In this document: positions 47,471 through 60,567 of the stretch, piece after piece | Layout of the letters: each line of letters begins with the position of its first letter | Position numbering within the stretch: position 1 is the first letter of the stretch | Assembly (NCBI RefSeq): GCF_036850765.1 | Contig: NC_089498.1 | Location: 48,907,795-48,971,794 of the forward strand | DNA length: 64,000 nucleotides | Direction of reading: 5' to 3' | DNA from: Saccopteryx bilineata | Lineage: Eukaryota > Chordata > Mammalia > Chiroptera > Emballonuridae | Made by a program: the position numbers and the translations under genes | Notes under the pieces: generated by a model | Databases searched by the model: none | Seen by the model: only the letters and a program-made list of their open reading frames with translations | What the model was told of the DNA's origin: nothing

Positions 47471-47928
47471 ATGATGAATATTTGATTGATTATTTTTTAT
47501 TTTTAAAGGGCTTTCCATTTTTTCTAAATTTTCTTTGTCTAGCATTATCATAAGAAATAAGTTATTTTTCAAATAGAAAATGTTGAAAATAAATTTTGGG
47601 GGTTAAAAAGGATGACATGCATTTTCTATTTGGCTTTGAAACTACTGAAGTTTAAAAACGAATAACAAATAAGTAACTGCTGCAAAAATAACAGGTGGAC
47701 GTTTTGCAGTAGATCTTCCTTTTCCTACTAGCTTTACAAAATAAAGATCTTCATATTATGTCAGAAAATGCTCTCTCTGTTCATCTGTTCTTTTATTCTA
47801 GAAAGAGATAATGACAAAATATAGGCCAAATAAGTTTAGCTCCAAAGCAAATGCCCTTACCATAGGGTTATGCATTTGTCCATGCCAGGTAATATATATA
47901 TTATACTATATATTTTATATATTATTAT

Positions 47929-47995
47929 GATACACACACACACTTATATCTATATATACTAAACATAGTATAATATGTGTATGTGTGTGTGTATC
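47929..47995. repeat. Inverted repeat built on (CA)n/(TG)n
   Basis: Arms gatacacacacacac (47929-47943) and gtgtgtgtgtatc (47983-47995), with a 39-bp A/T-rich spacer. Confidence 0.8.
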
Positions 47996-48106
47996 ACACA
48001 CTAAGGAAAGGAAACCAAAGATGGCAGTAGGGAAAATGGTGTTGAGGCCACAGAGAAGAGAGAAAAGTGACTGCTCTGCCTTATATAACCCCACTACATA
48101 TATGTA

Positions 48107-48325
48107 TTTCTCCATGTATAAGACGCACCTTAATTTTGGGGCCTGAAATTTGAAAAAATAATGTATTACATAAAGTTATTGAACTCGTTTTATTCATCAT
48201 AAAATTCATACAATTCCTCATCCGCAAGAAAAAGTGGGAAATGCAAGTAAAAACCACTATATAAAATGTACCCAGTTTTTAGATCCCAATTTTTCAAAAA
48301 AAAGTATGTCTTATACATGGAGAAA
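48107..48325. mobile_element. Mariner-like MITE with TA target site, second copy
   Basis: Ends tttctccatgtataagacgc and gtcttatacatggagaaa, flanked by TA (48105-48106, 48326-48327). Less diverged than the copy at 650-893. Confidence 0.85.
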
Positions 48326-48680
48326 TATGGGCACATAATATAAATAATGGGGTTGTTATAACAAATGAACATGTGAGAGAGATGGTAAATCTCATCTGGT
48401 AGAAATGTATGCCTTCACTGCTCTGTTACAGAAAATTCCATGAATTTCTCTCTTGGATTTGTCAAGTCATAATCTCTGTTGACTATATGTATTAATATAA
48501 TTAATCTATACTATAATTAATATGATTAATAATGTATGAATTGTAAAAGGAGTATTTTATATTAATATATTTTTATTTAACTAATATTGATTAATAACTT
48601 AATTATGGTAAATTACTGGTAGTAGTGACAATATTATTACCATTTTATTTCAAATAAAACTGAGTATTGTAAAGGTCAAG

Positions 48681-48793
48681 ACCTTGGCCAGTTGGCTCAA
48701 TGGTAGAGCACTGGCCTGGTGTTTGGATGTCCTGGATTCAATTTCCAGTCAAGGTACACAGGAAAAGTGACCATCTGCCTCTCCACCCTTTCC

Positions 48794-48838
<45 letters not shown>

Positions 48839-49078
48839 CCCGTCCTGCAGCCATAATTTGGCTGGTTCTAGCACATAGACCCCACGCACTGACAATGGCT
48901 CCATGGAGCATCCACTTCAGGTGCTAAAAATAGTCCGGTTGTGAGCATGGCCCCAGATGGGCAGAGCATTGACCCCAAATGGGAGTTGACGGGTGGATCC
49001 CGGTGGGGTACATGCGGAAGTCTGTCTATCTCCCTTCCTCTCACTTGGAAAGAAGGAAAAAAAAGAGATTAATAAAAG
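48681..49078 (+). mobile_element. tRNA-derived bat SINE, type A, diverged
   Basis: Head accttggccagttggctcaatg, long (TC)n, tail AAGGAAAAAAAAGAG. Flanked by aggtcaag on both sides. It appears to split a MIR whose 3' end is at 49080-49150. Confidence 0.88.
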
Positions 49079-49159
49079 AGGTCAAGTCATTAGCCTGAGG
49101 TCAACCAGAATATGATAGAGCCAGTATCTGAACTCAGGTTGCCTGACCCTAAAGGAAAT

Positions 49160-51560
49160 GTTCCTAAGTTCATACCCACTCATTCCATTCAGAATAGACT
49201 CACTAGGGCCCTCTGGCTTCTGTGGGCCTGACTTGTGTTAGCCTATGGCTCATAGACCACAGGCATCATGATCACCATAAAAAACAATGAAGACCCTTAG
49301 AACCAACCCCCACCAAACCAAATTAAGATTCCATGGGGGTGTGGCCATGGATCTTCACTTTAAACCATTATGCCAAATGATTCATATACATTCCAATGTG
49401 TGAAAAACAGCAAGACTGACATAATTCCATAAGAAGAGAAACTATTCTACTCTCATTTTTGTCTCTCTGAAACCTAGCCAGGAGGTTCTTATAATGTTTG
49501 TAAAATACAGAGATAGGTGAAAGAGTGAATGAGCCCACTATTTAATCTTAAAGACTGTTCCAAAATTAATTTACTATTTTCTATCATATGCTTCCTACGT
49601 GATTTCATTTCACCCCACTTCATTTGTCCTGTCTGACAGCAACTTTGAGTTGATTGTGTATTGAATTCAGGACTGTCCTTTATGGGAAGGTAGTAGGGCC
49701 ATTTTTAAAAATATGCTTTTTCTCTTAGGATATTTACAGTTTAGAATGTTCCAAATTCTGCTGAGTGACTGTCATTTGAGGCCTGTGAGTTACAATCATT
49801 GGCAAGTGAACCTGGAGCCTCAGTATTAGACCAAACTCAGTTCTCCTCTGAAACGGACAAATGTGAAAGCCTGTGGGACTTGTAATAGTTCAGGGGAGGA
49901 GGGCTAGGTCCTATCGCCATGTGCTGCTTTTAGGAAGAGCTGGAGTCTAATCTCAAGGGATAGCACAGGAATGTATTGATTTCAACAGACTATACTTTGC
50001 AGCCATGACCGAGAGCCCAATTCAGCTGCTTTAGTTTCATTCCCCTGTGTAATGGATCTGGCTATTGTAGGGTGACACACCCAGGCAAGAGGAGTCTGTG
50101 TGGTCTATTTTGTAAGGAGTGGCAGGTCCTAACCAAACAACTTTTCTTCAGGCACTTCTTACCAGGACTGTGTTTTCCTGCTCTGCCTTGTCTGAGCCTC
50201 ACATTATTAACTGTAATCGTTGGGTAAGTCCTTCTGACTCAGGTGTCTCTCCTTAACAATACTCCAATAGTCCTGTAATGTCTTTGACCTGTTTCTATGA
50301 TGGCTCGCTGATGAATACATCCCATATTGACATCTTGCTGGTTCAAACTAATGCATATAAGGATGTTAGACTAAGAAGAGAGAAGACATTATAAATTTCA
50401 GGAGATTCTCAGTTCCTAAGTGTGACTTAATCATATATAATCTATATGTTATATTGACTTATCTCTCTGCATCAGCATTTCACACTACTTTCCTATAAAG
50501 CATGATTCCCACAAGATGCAATTTTTAAAAAAAGCTCATGGGAAAGCAGAATAGATAGATAGATAAACATTAGACTATATATAATGTATATATATAACTT
50601 GCTTGGAGGATCATAGACTAAATGTAAATATACACATATAAGTATATATAAATAGTGTCTATATGACTTGCTTGGAGAGTCTTAACTTACAATATCATAA
50701 TGAAGGCTTAATATAATCCTGCAGTCAAAATCCTATTTTACTGTTTATCTAACAATGCTTGGCACTCAACAAATGGTAGCTATTGATACAACATACCTTC
50801 TATTATGCAGTGATTGTTTCAGATGTATGGCTTGGCTGTCAAACTAGTCCATATGTTCTTAAAGGAAAGAATTATATTTTATACTTGGCCTGTATTTATA
50901 ACTTTCATATCTTTTATATCTCTAGCCTTGGTAATCCTAGATATGGCACAATCCTTTGAACTGAGTTGTAATTAAATGACAAGTTAGTTTATACGAACAT
51001 CTTTTTTCAAATGGAAACATATAAGAGCAGTTAAGAATTTGTGTTTGCTTATTGCCTCTACCAAGAATTCTCATTTTTTTAACATATAAAGAATACATAT
51101 AATATTTAATCAATATTTTTTCTGTAACTTTTATATCAGATTGAGCATTCATATGCTTAATCATCACAATTATTATTTTCCACAGGTAGAAAATGTCAAT
51201 TTAAGATTTGAACAAGATCTATTTTACTCCATGTTCTTTTCACTGAGTCTTGTTTTCTCATATAAAATTACTCTATAATAAAACTATTTCTCAAAGTATC
51301 ACTAGATGTTAAAATGTGTAGACATAATATAACTCAGCAGGTTAGAACAGATGAGCAATTTTGTCTGAACATATTTGAATATGAAATTATTATCAGTGAC
51401 AAAATTGAAAATAAAAAAGAGCTTGTGAAACCATCCTATGCATGCAGGTTGCTTGACAACCAAATAAAATGCACAGCACAAAGCAGTGCAAATGTGTACA
51501 TTAAAATGTAAATAAAATATGTGACATTCTTACAGTCAGAGGGAGACATGATGATTGCAG
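49160..51560. other. LIPK upstream region, no gene seen
   Basis: Mostly single-copy-looking. Contains a partial duplication of a (c)ttgcttggag block near 50600 and 50670. No recognised exon of LIPF. Confidence 0.5.
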
Positions 51561-51581
51561 TAAAAAGTATATAGGTGAGTG

Positions 51582-51848
51582 CCTGACCAGGTGGATGTAC
51601 AGTGGATAGAGCATCAACCTAGGACACTGAGAACCCAGTTTTCAAATCCTGTGGTCATCAGTTTGAGCGTGGGCTCACCCAGCTTGAGCTCAGGGTCACT
51701 GGCTAGACTGGAACCCTCCTGGTCACGGCACGTATGAGAAGCAATCAATGAGCAACTCAAGTGATGCAACTACAAGTTGATGCTTCTCACCTCTCTCCCT
51801 TCCTATCTGCCTCTCTCTAAATAAAATAAAATAAAACAGTAAAATAGA
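51582..51848 (+). mobile_element. Type B SINE, shortened
   Basis: Head gcctgaccaggtggatgtacag; flanked by agtatataggtgag / agtatataagtgag. Confidence 0.88.
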
Positions 51849-52089
51849 GTATATAAGTGAGCACAAACCCACGAAAGCTACATACAATATTACTAAGAAG
51901 CATGTAATCTTATCTTCCCTGTCATCATTGATGGCATGCTTTTGTTTCATCTTCTGTTGACTGGTGAGCTCAAAGGATGAGAAAAGAAATGTAGACAGAC
52001 TGAGTGGGAGGAAAATGAACAATCATATCATAAATTTCCACATATGCACACACAAACAGAAACTCCATAACCCAGTGGTTTCATTGGTG

Positions 52090-54020
52090 AATATCTTATT
52101 TAACATTTAAGTAAAGAATTATTAAAGTTGATAACCTCAGAAATAAAAAAGAAAGACATTCTTCCCAACTAGCCTAATTGAAAATGACATAAAATCGCCA
52201 AAACAAATATGCAAAAGAAACACAATTAGATGACTTATACTACCTGCTTTCAAGATTTACTATAAAGCTGCAGTAATCAAGATTGACTATATGGTAGTGT
52301 CATGAAGATAAATATATAATACAATAAAATATAACTAGTCCACAAAAAGACATATACATAAATGCTTGATTGATTTGGGGCAAAACTCCAAGGTAATTCA
52401 ATGGAACAGAATCATTTTCAAAAGTGGTGCTAGAACTATGTTTTAAAAAAAATCAATCTCATCCCTTAATTCACACTATTTATGTAAGTTAAATTACTGG
52501 TATTAACCTAAAAACTAAAACTATAAGTTAGGAAGAAAACACGAAATATCTTTGTGATTTCAGAGTAGGCAAAGATATATGAGAACACAAAAAACATAAA
52601 AGAAAAATATGACAAATCAGACTTTATCAAAATTGGAAAACTTGTATTGCTGAAAGGACACCATTAAGAAATTTAAAAATAAAGCCATAGACTTAGAGCA
52701 AATATTTGTAAAACAAGTATCTGACATAGAAATTTTATCCAGAATATATAAAAATCTCTTACAGTTTGATAAGAAGTCAAATGACCAATATTAAAAGGGA
52801 CAAAAGTTGCAAACAAATACTTGACAAAATAAGATATATAAATGATTGGCCCTAGCCAGTTGGCTCAGTAGTAGAGTGTCAGCCTGGCATGTGGAAGTCC
52901 TGGGTTTGATTCCCGGCCAGGGCACACAAGAGAAGCGCCCATCTCTTTCTCCACCCTTCCCCCTCTCCTTTCTCTCCGTCTCTCTCTTCCCTTCTCGCAG
53001 CCAAGGCTCCATTGGAGCAAAGTTGGCCTGGGCTCTAAGGATGGCTCCATGGCCTCTGCCTCAGGTACTAGAATGGCTCCAGTTGCAATGGAGCAACGGT
53101 CCAGATGGATTGTCCATAGTGAGCTTGCTGGGTGGATCCTGGTAGGGCACATGCGAGAGTCTGTCTGTTGGCTTCCCCACTTTTCACTTCAGAAAAATAC
53201 AAAAAAAAAAAAAAGGAGATATATAAATGACTAATAAGTACATGAAAAAGTTCTCGATATCTTTAGACAAAAGGAAATGCAAATGAAAACTACAATGAGC
53301 TCTCTCTTCATACTTAGTATAACAGCCACAATTTAAAATACCAATTGCTGGCAAGGAAGTTGAACAACGATATAGAACTCTCATGAATTGCTGGTGAAGG
53401 AGTAAATGATAGACACTAGATAAAACAATCAGGTAACCTCTTACAGAGTCTTATAGAGTTAAGTAAGAATACACAGTAACCACATGACTCATATTTTTCA
53501 CTCAGTTATTTGCAAGAGAAATGAAAGCATAAATCTACAAAAAGATTTGTAAACAAATAATCACAGCACCTTTATTCATAATAGACTTTAATTGGACATA
53601 ACTCAAATGTTTATCAATAATGAAATAGCTAAACAGATAGTGGCATATCCATCCAATGAAATACTACCTACAAACAAAAAAGAAACACATTACTGATACA
53701 CATGCCACATGGATAAACCTCAAAAACATTATTTTGAGCAAAACATCAGACATAAAACAGTACATATAGTATGATTATATTTATATGAAATATAAGAGGA
53801 AAAAATCAATACTAGTATATAGTAACAGAAATTGGATCAAGGGTGGGCTAGGACCAGGGGTGGAGGTGGTGCAAAAAGACGTGAAGGAACTTTTCAGGGT
53901 GATGAAAATGTTTACTATCCAGATCAATCTCATGATTGCTACATGTGTTTATTTCTCAGCACTCTTGATTTGTATACTATGATGGGTAATTATATTACAA
54001 CAGGAAAGTTATAACCTCAA
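52090..54020 (+). mobile_element. Old L1 ORF2 3' half, with a SINE inside
   Basis: Diverged ORF2 text, for example ctataaagctgcagtaatcaag (52261), cacctttattcataataga (53568) and ccacatggataaacctcaaa (53705). The right part follows the SINE at 52846-53216. Confidence 0.8.
52846..53216 (+). mobile_element. tRNA-derived bat SINE, type A
   Basis: Perfect 14-bp duplication agatatataaatga (52832-52845, 53217-53230). Confidence 0.95.
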
Positions 54021-54299
54021 TAGATTTATTTAAAATAAAAAAGAAGAGCACTTACAGTGGCCCAATATCTTTACCATGATATTTCCATAGTAATTTCATA
54101 ATCCCTGGGGTAACTGCTTAAAAAAAAAGCTAGAATTTTTAAGTTTAACTTAAAAATGAGATTCTCATTGTAAGATAAAGGGTAAGATGCAAGACCTGCA
54201 TTTTTAACCTGTACCCCCAGGTAATATGTGATATAAGTTTGTAGAGTATTTCTCATATCTAGTTAAAAAAAAGGGGGGGGATAAACTTCTTTATTCAGG

Positions 54300-55240
54300 A
54301 GAACAGAACTTTACTGACCACTGAAGTACACCATCTCAGAGCTTTTCTCTCTCTGAACCTCTTCCTCGCTTTTTCTCTTCTTCCCCCTTCTTTTATTTCC
54401 TTCTTTCTACTTCTCTTTCTCCTTCCCTCTGTAGCAGGAAGAACCCTATCAGCATTTTGGTTTTAAAGTGCTTCTAAGTAGGAGAATTCTGAGGTAAATA
54501 GAAAAGTGAGTGGCAACAGCGCAGATGAGTCCGTTTTGGATGCCCACAAAGGCTGATATGAAGGCTGCATGGGTGCTGTGTGCTAGTGAGGAAAGGAAAA
54601 CAAACTTTGCCTCAAATGACTCAGTGTGGAGTGTGGAGAAGTAAAAATGCATGATCTGTAACGGTAATCAGAATATGGCTGCTATTATTCTAATAACCAC
54701 AATACCTGAGGAAGTGGTACTCTATTTATAGTAAAGACTTTCTCTGTTCACCATTTATGGGGTTTTAGAGTATTGACATAAGGCACATGGTAGGTCCACA
54801 ATATGGATTTGCTAAATAAAATGTGAGAATGCCAAGTAGGGAGATTTATTTGCTTTGTTACCAAACATTTATTGTTGTTGTTGTCATTGCTGTTTTTAAC
54901 TCTTTAATTGAAACTATTACTAAAATGTACTGTATGTTTCTTATCTATTTAAAAGTGGCAAAAAATATCATTTTAAATGAGAGAGATAACACTGAAGTTT
55001 TTCTTGTGTCCCTCAGAGCTAATGGAATACTCTCCTTTCTGACATTGTTCTTAATCTCTTGGGTGGATAATTTGGTAGCTAAGATTGTAGAATAACATGG
55101 AAATTAATCAAATTGGCAAATAAAAGCTGATTGATTTTGAAATTGGAAAATATATTTGACAAAACTCAATACCTCTTCCTAACAAAAGATTCTCAGCAAA
55201 GGAAAAATAGGAAATTACTCAATCCATGAAAGGACTTATA
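54300..55240. other. No gene seen
   Basis: A pyrimidine-rich patch (54340-54430) and A/T-rich sequence; no repeat assigned. Confidence 0.45.
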
Positions 55241-55247
55241 ACAAGTG

Positions 55248-55640
55248 AATGCAAAAAAGTATCAGAATACTTTGGGAAGCTGGTCTCCCCAGAATTGGTA
55301 AACAGCTTGCATAAGATGGAGTCAGTGTGGACAGGTCTAGACAGATATGTCATGCACAACTAAGGAAAACAGGCCAGGACAGTATGCATGCGCACCCACC
55401 TTATATAACTTATAGTGTTATCTCCACATTTTGTAATCATGGCCTGGTGCCCCTTTTGTGTGATTTACTATAAAACTCCTGAGCACAGCATCAGGCAACC
55501 GCCACTTCGCAACACTGCATGTATTATCTGCCTACGGTTCTGCGTGTCTTTTTTCAGCTGCCGGCCCCTCGCACTCCTCTGTCCCTTGCCTTTGAGCGCG
55601 AACCAAACAGATATGAATATGAAAAAACAATTGTTTGCCT
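55248..55640 (+). mobile_element. LTR-like segment
   Basis: GC-richer than its flanks, with actataaaactcctgagc (TATA-like, 55468) followed by a CT-rich leader-like part and ...gcgaaccaaacag. The general design resembles an endogenous-retrovirus LTR. Boundaries, pair and coding parts were not found. Confidence 0.35.
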
Positions 55641-55690
55641 TTTGCTAAAAAAATATGCTGAGAAAACAAAATATTAAAAATGAGTTACGT

Positions 55691-56027
55691 ATCCTGGCCA
55701 GGCGGTGGCGCAGTGGATAGAGCATCGGACTGGGATACGGAGGACCCAGGTTCGAGACCCCGAGGTCACCAGCTTGAGCGCGGGCTCATCTGGTTTGAGC
55801 AAAAAGAAAAGCTCACCAGCTTGGACCCAAGGTCGCTGGCCCGAGCAAGGGGTTACTCGGTCTGCTGAAGACCTGCGGTAAAGGCACATATGAGAAAGCA
55901 ATCAAAGAACAACTAAGGTGTCACAATGAAAAACTGATGATTGATGCTTCTCATCTCTCTCCATTTCTGTCTGTCTGTCCCTTTCTATCCCTCTCTCTGA
56001 CTCTCTCTTTGTCCCTGTAAAAAAAAA
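55691..56027 (+). mobile_element. Type B SINE, near complete
   Basis: Head cctggccaggcggtggcgcag, B box ggttcgagacc; flanked by aaaatgagttacgta / aaaatgagttaagta. Confidence 0.93.
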
Positions 56028-56312
56028 AAAAATGAGTTAAGTAGTATAAAAAACAAAATAATAAAAAATTAATTGAATAAAAAACCAGCAAGATCTTTAC
56101 ACTAAATTAGTATGAAAAATAATAAAGTTGGAGAAATACATTATATGGTTTTAAGATTTGCTATAAACTACTGTAAGTAAGAGAATGTGGTATTGACAAG
56201 GCAGTTCAATATAAAAATATTTCTACAGCTGTAGTACTCATATCTAGGATATAATAATAGGAAATAAATAATAATAAGACATGTAATTAAATTTAAAATA
56301 CTTGACCGCTTT

Positions 56313-56711
56313 GTCTGACCAGGAGGTTGCCCAATGGATAGAGCATCAGCCTGGGAAGCAGAGGACCCAGGTTTGAAACCCCCAGGAATCTGGCTCGAGA
56401 GTGGGCTCATCCAGCTTGAGCACAGGCTCACCAATTTGAGTGCTCTGTCGTCTTGAGCGTAGAATCATAGACATGAACCCACGGTTATTGGTTTGAGCCC
56501 AAAGGTCACTGGCTTGAAGCCCATGGCCATGGCCGCTGGCTTGAGCAAGGGGTCACTTGCTCTGCTGGAGCCTCTGGGTCAAGGCACATATGAGAAAGCA
56601 ATCAATGAACAACTAAGGTGCTGCAAAAAAAAAATTGATGCTTCTCATCTCTCTCCTTTATTGTCTGTCTCTCCCTGTCTGTCCCTCTCTCTGTCTTTCT
56701 CATTAAAAAAG
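56313..56711 (+). mobile_element. Type B SINE, long variant
   Basis: Head gtctgaccaggaggttgcccaa, extra 'ggtcactggcttgag' blocks, ends ctttctcattaaaaaa; flanked by aaaatacttga / gaaatacttga. Confidence 0.88.
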
Positions 56712-57021
56712 AAATACTTGAAAATTTTACAAAAGAGGATATAGGAAGAGCCAATAAACACATCAAAGATGCTCAATATTGTAACTCATCAGAAAAATGA
56801 AAGTTAAAACCCTCATTAGCTACTACTGAATATCCACTTGATTGACTAACAATAAAAAGATCAGAACCATCAAATGTTGGAGGGGATAAGGAGCAACTGC
56901 ATCTCTCCTATCGCTGATAGGTGATCATAATATAGTATTACGACTGTCGGAACTGTCAGTTTCTTAAAATTTTATGAGACTACAATTTCATTTTAGGTAG
57001 TTAATTAAAATAAGAGAAAAT

Positions 57022-57067
57022 ACCCTCGCCAGGTAGCTCAGTTTATTAGAACATTATTCCTGATACA

Positions 57068-57108
<41 letters not shown>

Positions 57109-57125
57109 AAATCAATCAATATAAT
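57022..57125 (+). mobile_element. Type D short SINE, internally deleted
   Basis: Head ccctcgccaggtagctcag, then (CT)n and aaaatcaatcaat. Confidence 0.75.
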
Positions 57126-57739
57126 TTTTTTAAATAAAAGAAAATATAGTTCTATATAGAGACTTGTTTGCAAGACTGTTCATTGGAACTTTATCCATAA
57201 TAGCAAATTATTGGAAATAACTCAAATGTTCAGTGGGGGAGGGGGTACACAGTTGTGTCGTAGTTATTCAGTGGGACTCGCCGGCACATGAACCACATAC
57301 ATAAATCTCAAAAACATTATGCTGAGCCACGAGAAGCCAGATACATAACAATGCTTACTCTATATTTCTTTCAAGATTAAAAACAGGTAAAATCAATCTA
57401 TTGTAATAGAAGTTACAACTGCCTTTGCTTGTTGGTGGGGTTAACTCTAAAGGTATAAGAAGACACTTCTAGGGTGATGGCAGAACTCTGTATCTCGATT
57501 GTGATGATTGCCAAGATCCAATGAAGAGTACATTTAAGACATGTGAATTTTACCAAATATAATTATAACTCAAAAAGAAACTGAAAACTATACAACAAAG
57601 CATATGTTCTCAATGATTACTAGTGCTGGCATAAGTCAGTATAACTTATTAGGTAAACTATATTGTTATATTTACCAGAAGTTTTTAAGAGCATCCATAC
57701 CTATGTCCACTCAATAAACTTCCACTAAAATAAACGGGC

Positions 57740-57860
57740 ACACAATGCAGTCAACAGTTCAAATGTTATAGGAATATTTACCTGAAACTTATGTACTCTT
57801 ATTGATAAATGTCACCCCATTAAATTTAATTTCCAAATAAAATAATTAAAAATAAATTTC
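57740..57860 (+). mobile_element. L1 3' terminus
   Basis: ttacctgaaacttatgtact...aatgtcaccccattaaattt, similar to 33530-33610. Confidence 0.65.
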
Positions 57861-58211
57861 CACTTAATAAATTTATTCTAAGAAGACACATTCTTAATTT
57901 CAAGATGGGGAAGAACTTTTTGTACAAAATTGCTTTCATGATTGTTATTTGCTATAAATAAAAATTAGGAGCAGATTTTCAATTATAAAGGGATAGATAA
58001 ACTATAATATGTTAATTATATATTAATTATTGTGGACAAATTTATTAAAACATTTAAGAAGATTACATGATAACATGAAGATAATAATATTACATAAAAT
58101 CAAGAAAAAATTGCTGTTAAAAAGAACTGTATAAACCAGTAGTCTTTATACAGTACTTGGGTATGCAATGACTTCTAAACAATATAGAGGTATATACATA
58201 ATAGTTTTTGT

Positions 58212-58575
58212 GGGGGTTTTTTGCAAAAGAGAGAGAGACAGAGATAGACAGAAAGAGAGATAGATGAGAAGCATCAACTGGTAATTGCAGAACTTCAGTA
58301 TTCATTGATTGCTTTCTCATATGTGCCTTGACCAGGGGGCTCCAGCTGAGCCAGTGACCCCTTGCTCAAGCCAGCGACCTTAGGCTACAAGCCAGAGACC
58401 TTTGGGCTCAAACCAGCGACCATGGTATTATGTCTATGATCGCATCCATGCTCAAGCCAGCAACCCTGCACTCAAGCTGGTGAGCCTGCCCTCAAGCCAG
58501 TGACATCAGGGTTTCAAACTTGGGTCCTCAGCATCCCAGGTAGATGCTTCATCCACTGCACCACCTCCTGGTCAG
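58212..58575 (-). mobile_element. Type B SINE, long variant, reverse
   Basis: Minus-strand head gctgaccaggaggtggtgcag; several gctggcttgag-like blocks; flanked by tatacataatagttttt / tatatatagttttt. Confidence 0.88.
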
Positions 58576-58619
58576 CTATATATAGTTTTTAAAAATTAAA
58601 TTCTAGAGCTTTGACTCCC

Positions 58620-59420
58620 ATATATATACTCTTTCCTAAAATTAATATGACTTGAAAATTTCTAGTTTCAAGCAAGTTCTCCTTTTCTATAAAGGAAGAG
58701 TCTCTTTTTATTCATGAATCTATGGTCATTGTGCCAGGCAGTAGAAAAGTTCTGAGGCTCCTAACAAAGGAATACCTGACCATATTAACATTGGTATTGG
58801 GAAAGATATTGTTAATAAAGTAATAATCTTTTTCAAGGGCAATTAACTTTATCAAGTCAGTTATTTCCTAATTCTTTGCTTTCATAAAACTGAAAAAATA
58901 TCTACTGAGTTGTTAGATGGTAAATCATTAAAAATAATTTTTGAGGGGGATGTATCAATATGTAATTTGTGACACAGAGCTTCAGAGAAAGTTTAAAGAA
59001 TTGAATATTATATAAACATTTTTCAGCAGTTACATCTGTTGAATAAATGGGAAAGAATTGATGTTGAATTTTTTCTTATCTATCAACAAATAACAATCAT
59101 CACTGGCTATATGAATTAAATGGAAAAAGTCCATTCATGTCATTAAAAGATTTATTGTTAATAAAATTTGATTTTAATGCTTAATAATTATTAAACTTTT
59201 CATATATATTTTGACCAATTGTATACTAATAAAAATTATAATGAAAACAATGAAAATTAAAAGAAAATGCAACCTTATAACAAGATATGGAAATAATTCA
59301 AGTATCAATTTTCAGTTCAAAGAGGGATTAATTGATCAATAAAAGACTTTTAAGCATAGTAATATATTTTGTTAAGATGTATGTTTATGAAAAAAGAAAA
59401 GATGTATATTTATGGAAATA
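58620..59420. other. No gene seen
   Basis: Very A/T-rich, no repeat assigned with confidence. Confidence 0.45.
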
Positions 59421-59433
59421 TGTAAACACTTCT

Positions 59434-59624
59434 TTTTTTTTCAAATGTGTATATCTTTTTTTTTTTTATTTACTCATTTTTTAGAGAAGAGAGAGAGAAA
59501 GGGGGGAGGAGCAGGAAGCATCAACTCCCATATATGCCTTGACCAGACAAGTGCAGGGTTTTGAACCGACGACCTCAGTGTTCCCAGGTCGACGCTTTAT
59601 CCACTGTGCCACCAGAGATCAGGC
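59434..59624 (-). mobile_element. Short tRNA SINE (type C), reverse
   Basis: Perfect 13-bp duplication tgtaaacacttct (59421-59433, 59625-59637). Confidence 0.93.
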
Positions 59625-59750
59625 TGTAAACACTTCTAAAAAAGTGGAATGGGGCCCTGGCCAGTTAGCTCAGTTGGTTAGAGCATTGTCCCCAGTAACC
59701 CAAGGTTGTGGATTCTGTTCCTGATCAGAGCACATGCAAGATCAATCATT

Positions 59751-59957
59751 GCCTGACCTGTGGTGGCACAGTAGATAAAGCATAAACCTGGAATGCTGAA
59801 GTCGCCAGTTTGAAATCCTGGGCCTGCCTAGTCAAAGCACATAGGACATCCACCCAATGAACAACTAAAGCGAAATAACTATGAGTTGATATTTTTCACT
59901 CCCCCTCACCTACTCTCTCTATAAAATCAGTAAATAAAATCTTTAAAAAATAAAAAA
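59751..59957 (+). mobile_element. Short tRNA SINE (type C) inside the type D SINE
   Basis: Head gcctgacctgtggtggcacag; flanked by the diverged pair agatcaatcatt / agaatcaaccaat, so it is an old insertion. Confidence 0.88.
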
Positions 59958-59996
59958 AGAATCAACCAATGAATGCATAAATAAGTGCAACAACAA

Positions 59997-60353
59997 TTTT
60001 TTAAGCAAGAGAGACAGAAAGACAGGGACAGACAGACAGGAAGGGTGAGAGATGAGGAGCATCGATTTGTTGTTGCAGCACTTTTAGTTGTTCATTGATT
60101 GCTTCTCATATGTGCCTTGACAAGGGAGCTCCAGCTAAGACAGTGACCTCTTGCTCAAGCCAGACCTTCGGCTGAAGCCAGTGACCTTTGAGCTCAAGCC
60201 AGTGACCATAGAGTCATGTCTATGATCCCACGCTCAAGCCAGCTAGCAACCATATGATCAAGTTGGAGAGTCTGTGCTCAAGCCAGCAACCTCAGAGTTT
60301 TGAACCTGGGTCCTCAGCATCCCAGCAGATGCGTCACCACCTGGTCAGGCTAT
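59997..60353 (-). mobile_element. Type B SINE, reverse, inside the type D SINE
   Basis: Perfect 12-bp duplication gtgcaacaacaa (59985-59996, 60354-60365). Confidence 0.93.
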
Positions 60354-60567
60354 GTGCAACAACAAATTGATCTTTTACTCTTTCCCTCTCTCTCTCTAAA
60401 ATCACTTTTTTAAAAAAGAAGAAAAAGTGAAACAGGAGTATGAATTCAAGGAAAAAAAGTAAAAGATATATAAATGTTTAATCTATTAAATGAGATTTTT
60501 TTCCAGTGACTATTAGGTATCAAATCTCTATTCAATTGAATATGTACATATATCTATATGTATTTTT

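Larger units (their letters stand above)
56040..57600 (+). mobile_element. Old L1 ORF2 3' part, with SINEs inside
   Basis: Fragments near 56155-56215, 56715-57020 and 57130-57590 read as diverged ORF2 and 3' UTR (for example actttatccataatagc and acatgaaccacatacataaa). Confidence 0.7.
59651..60410 (+). mobile_element. Type D SINE broken by two later SINEs
   Basis: Parts at 59651-59750 (head ggccctggccagttagctcag), 59959-59996 (gaatcaaccaatgaatgcat...) and 60354-60410 (caacaaattgatc...ctctctaaaatcac). Put together, the order is that of one VES-like SINE. Confidence 0.88.
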
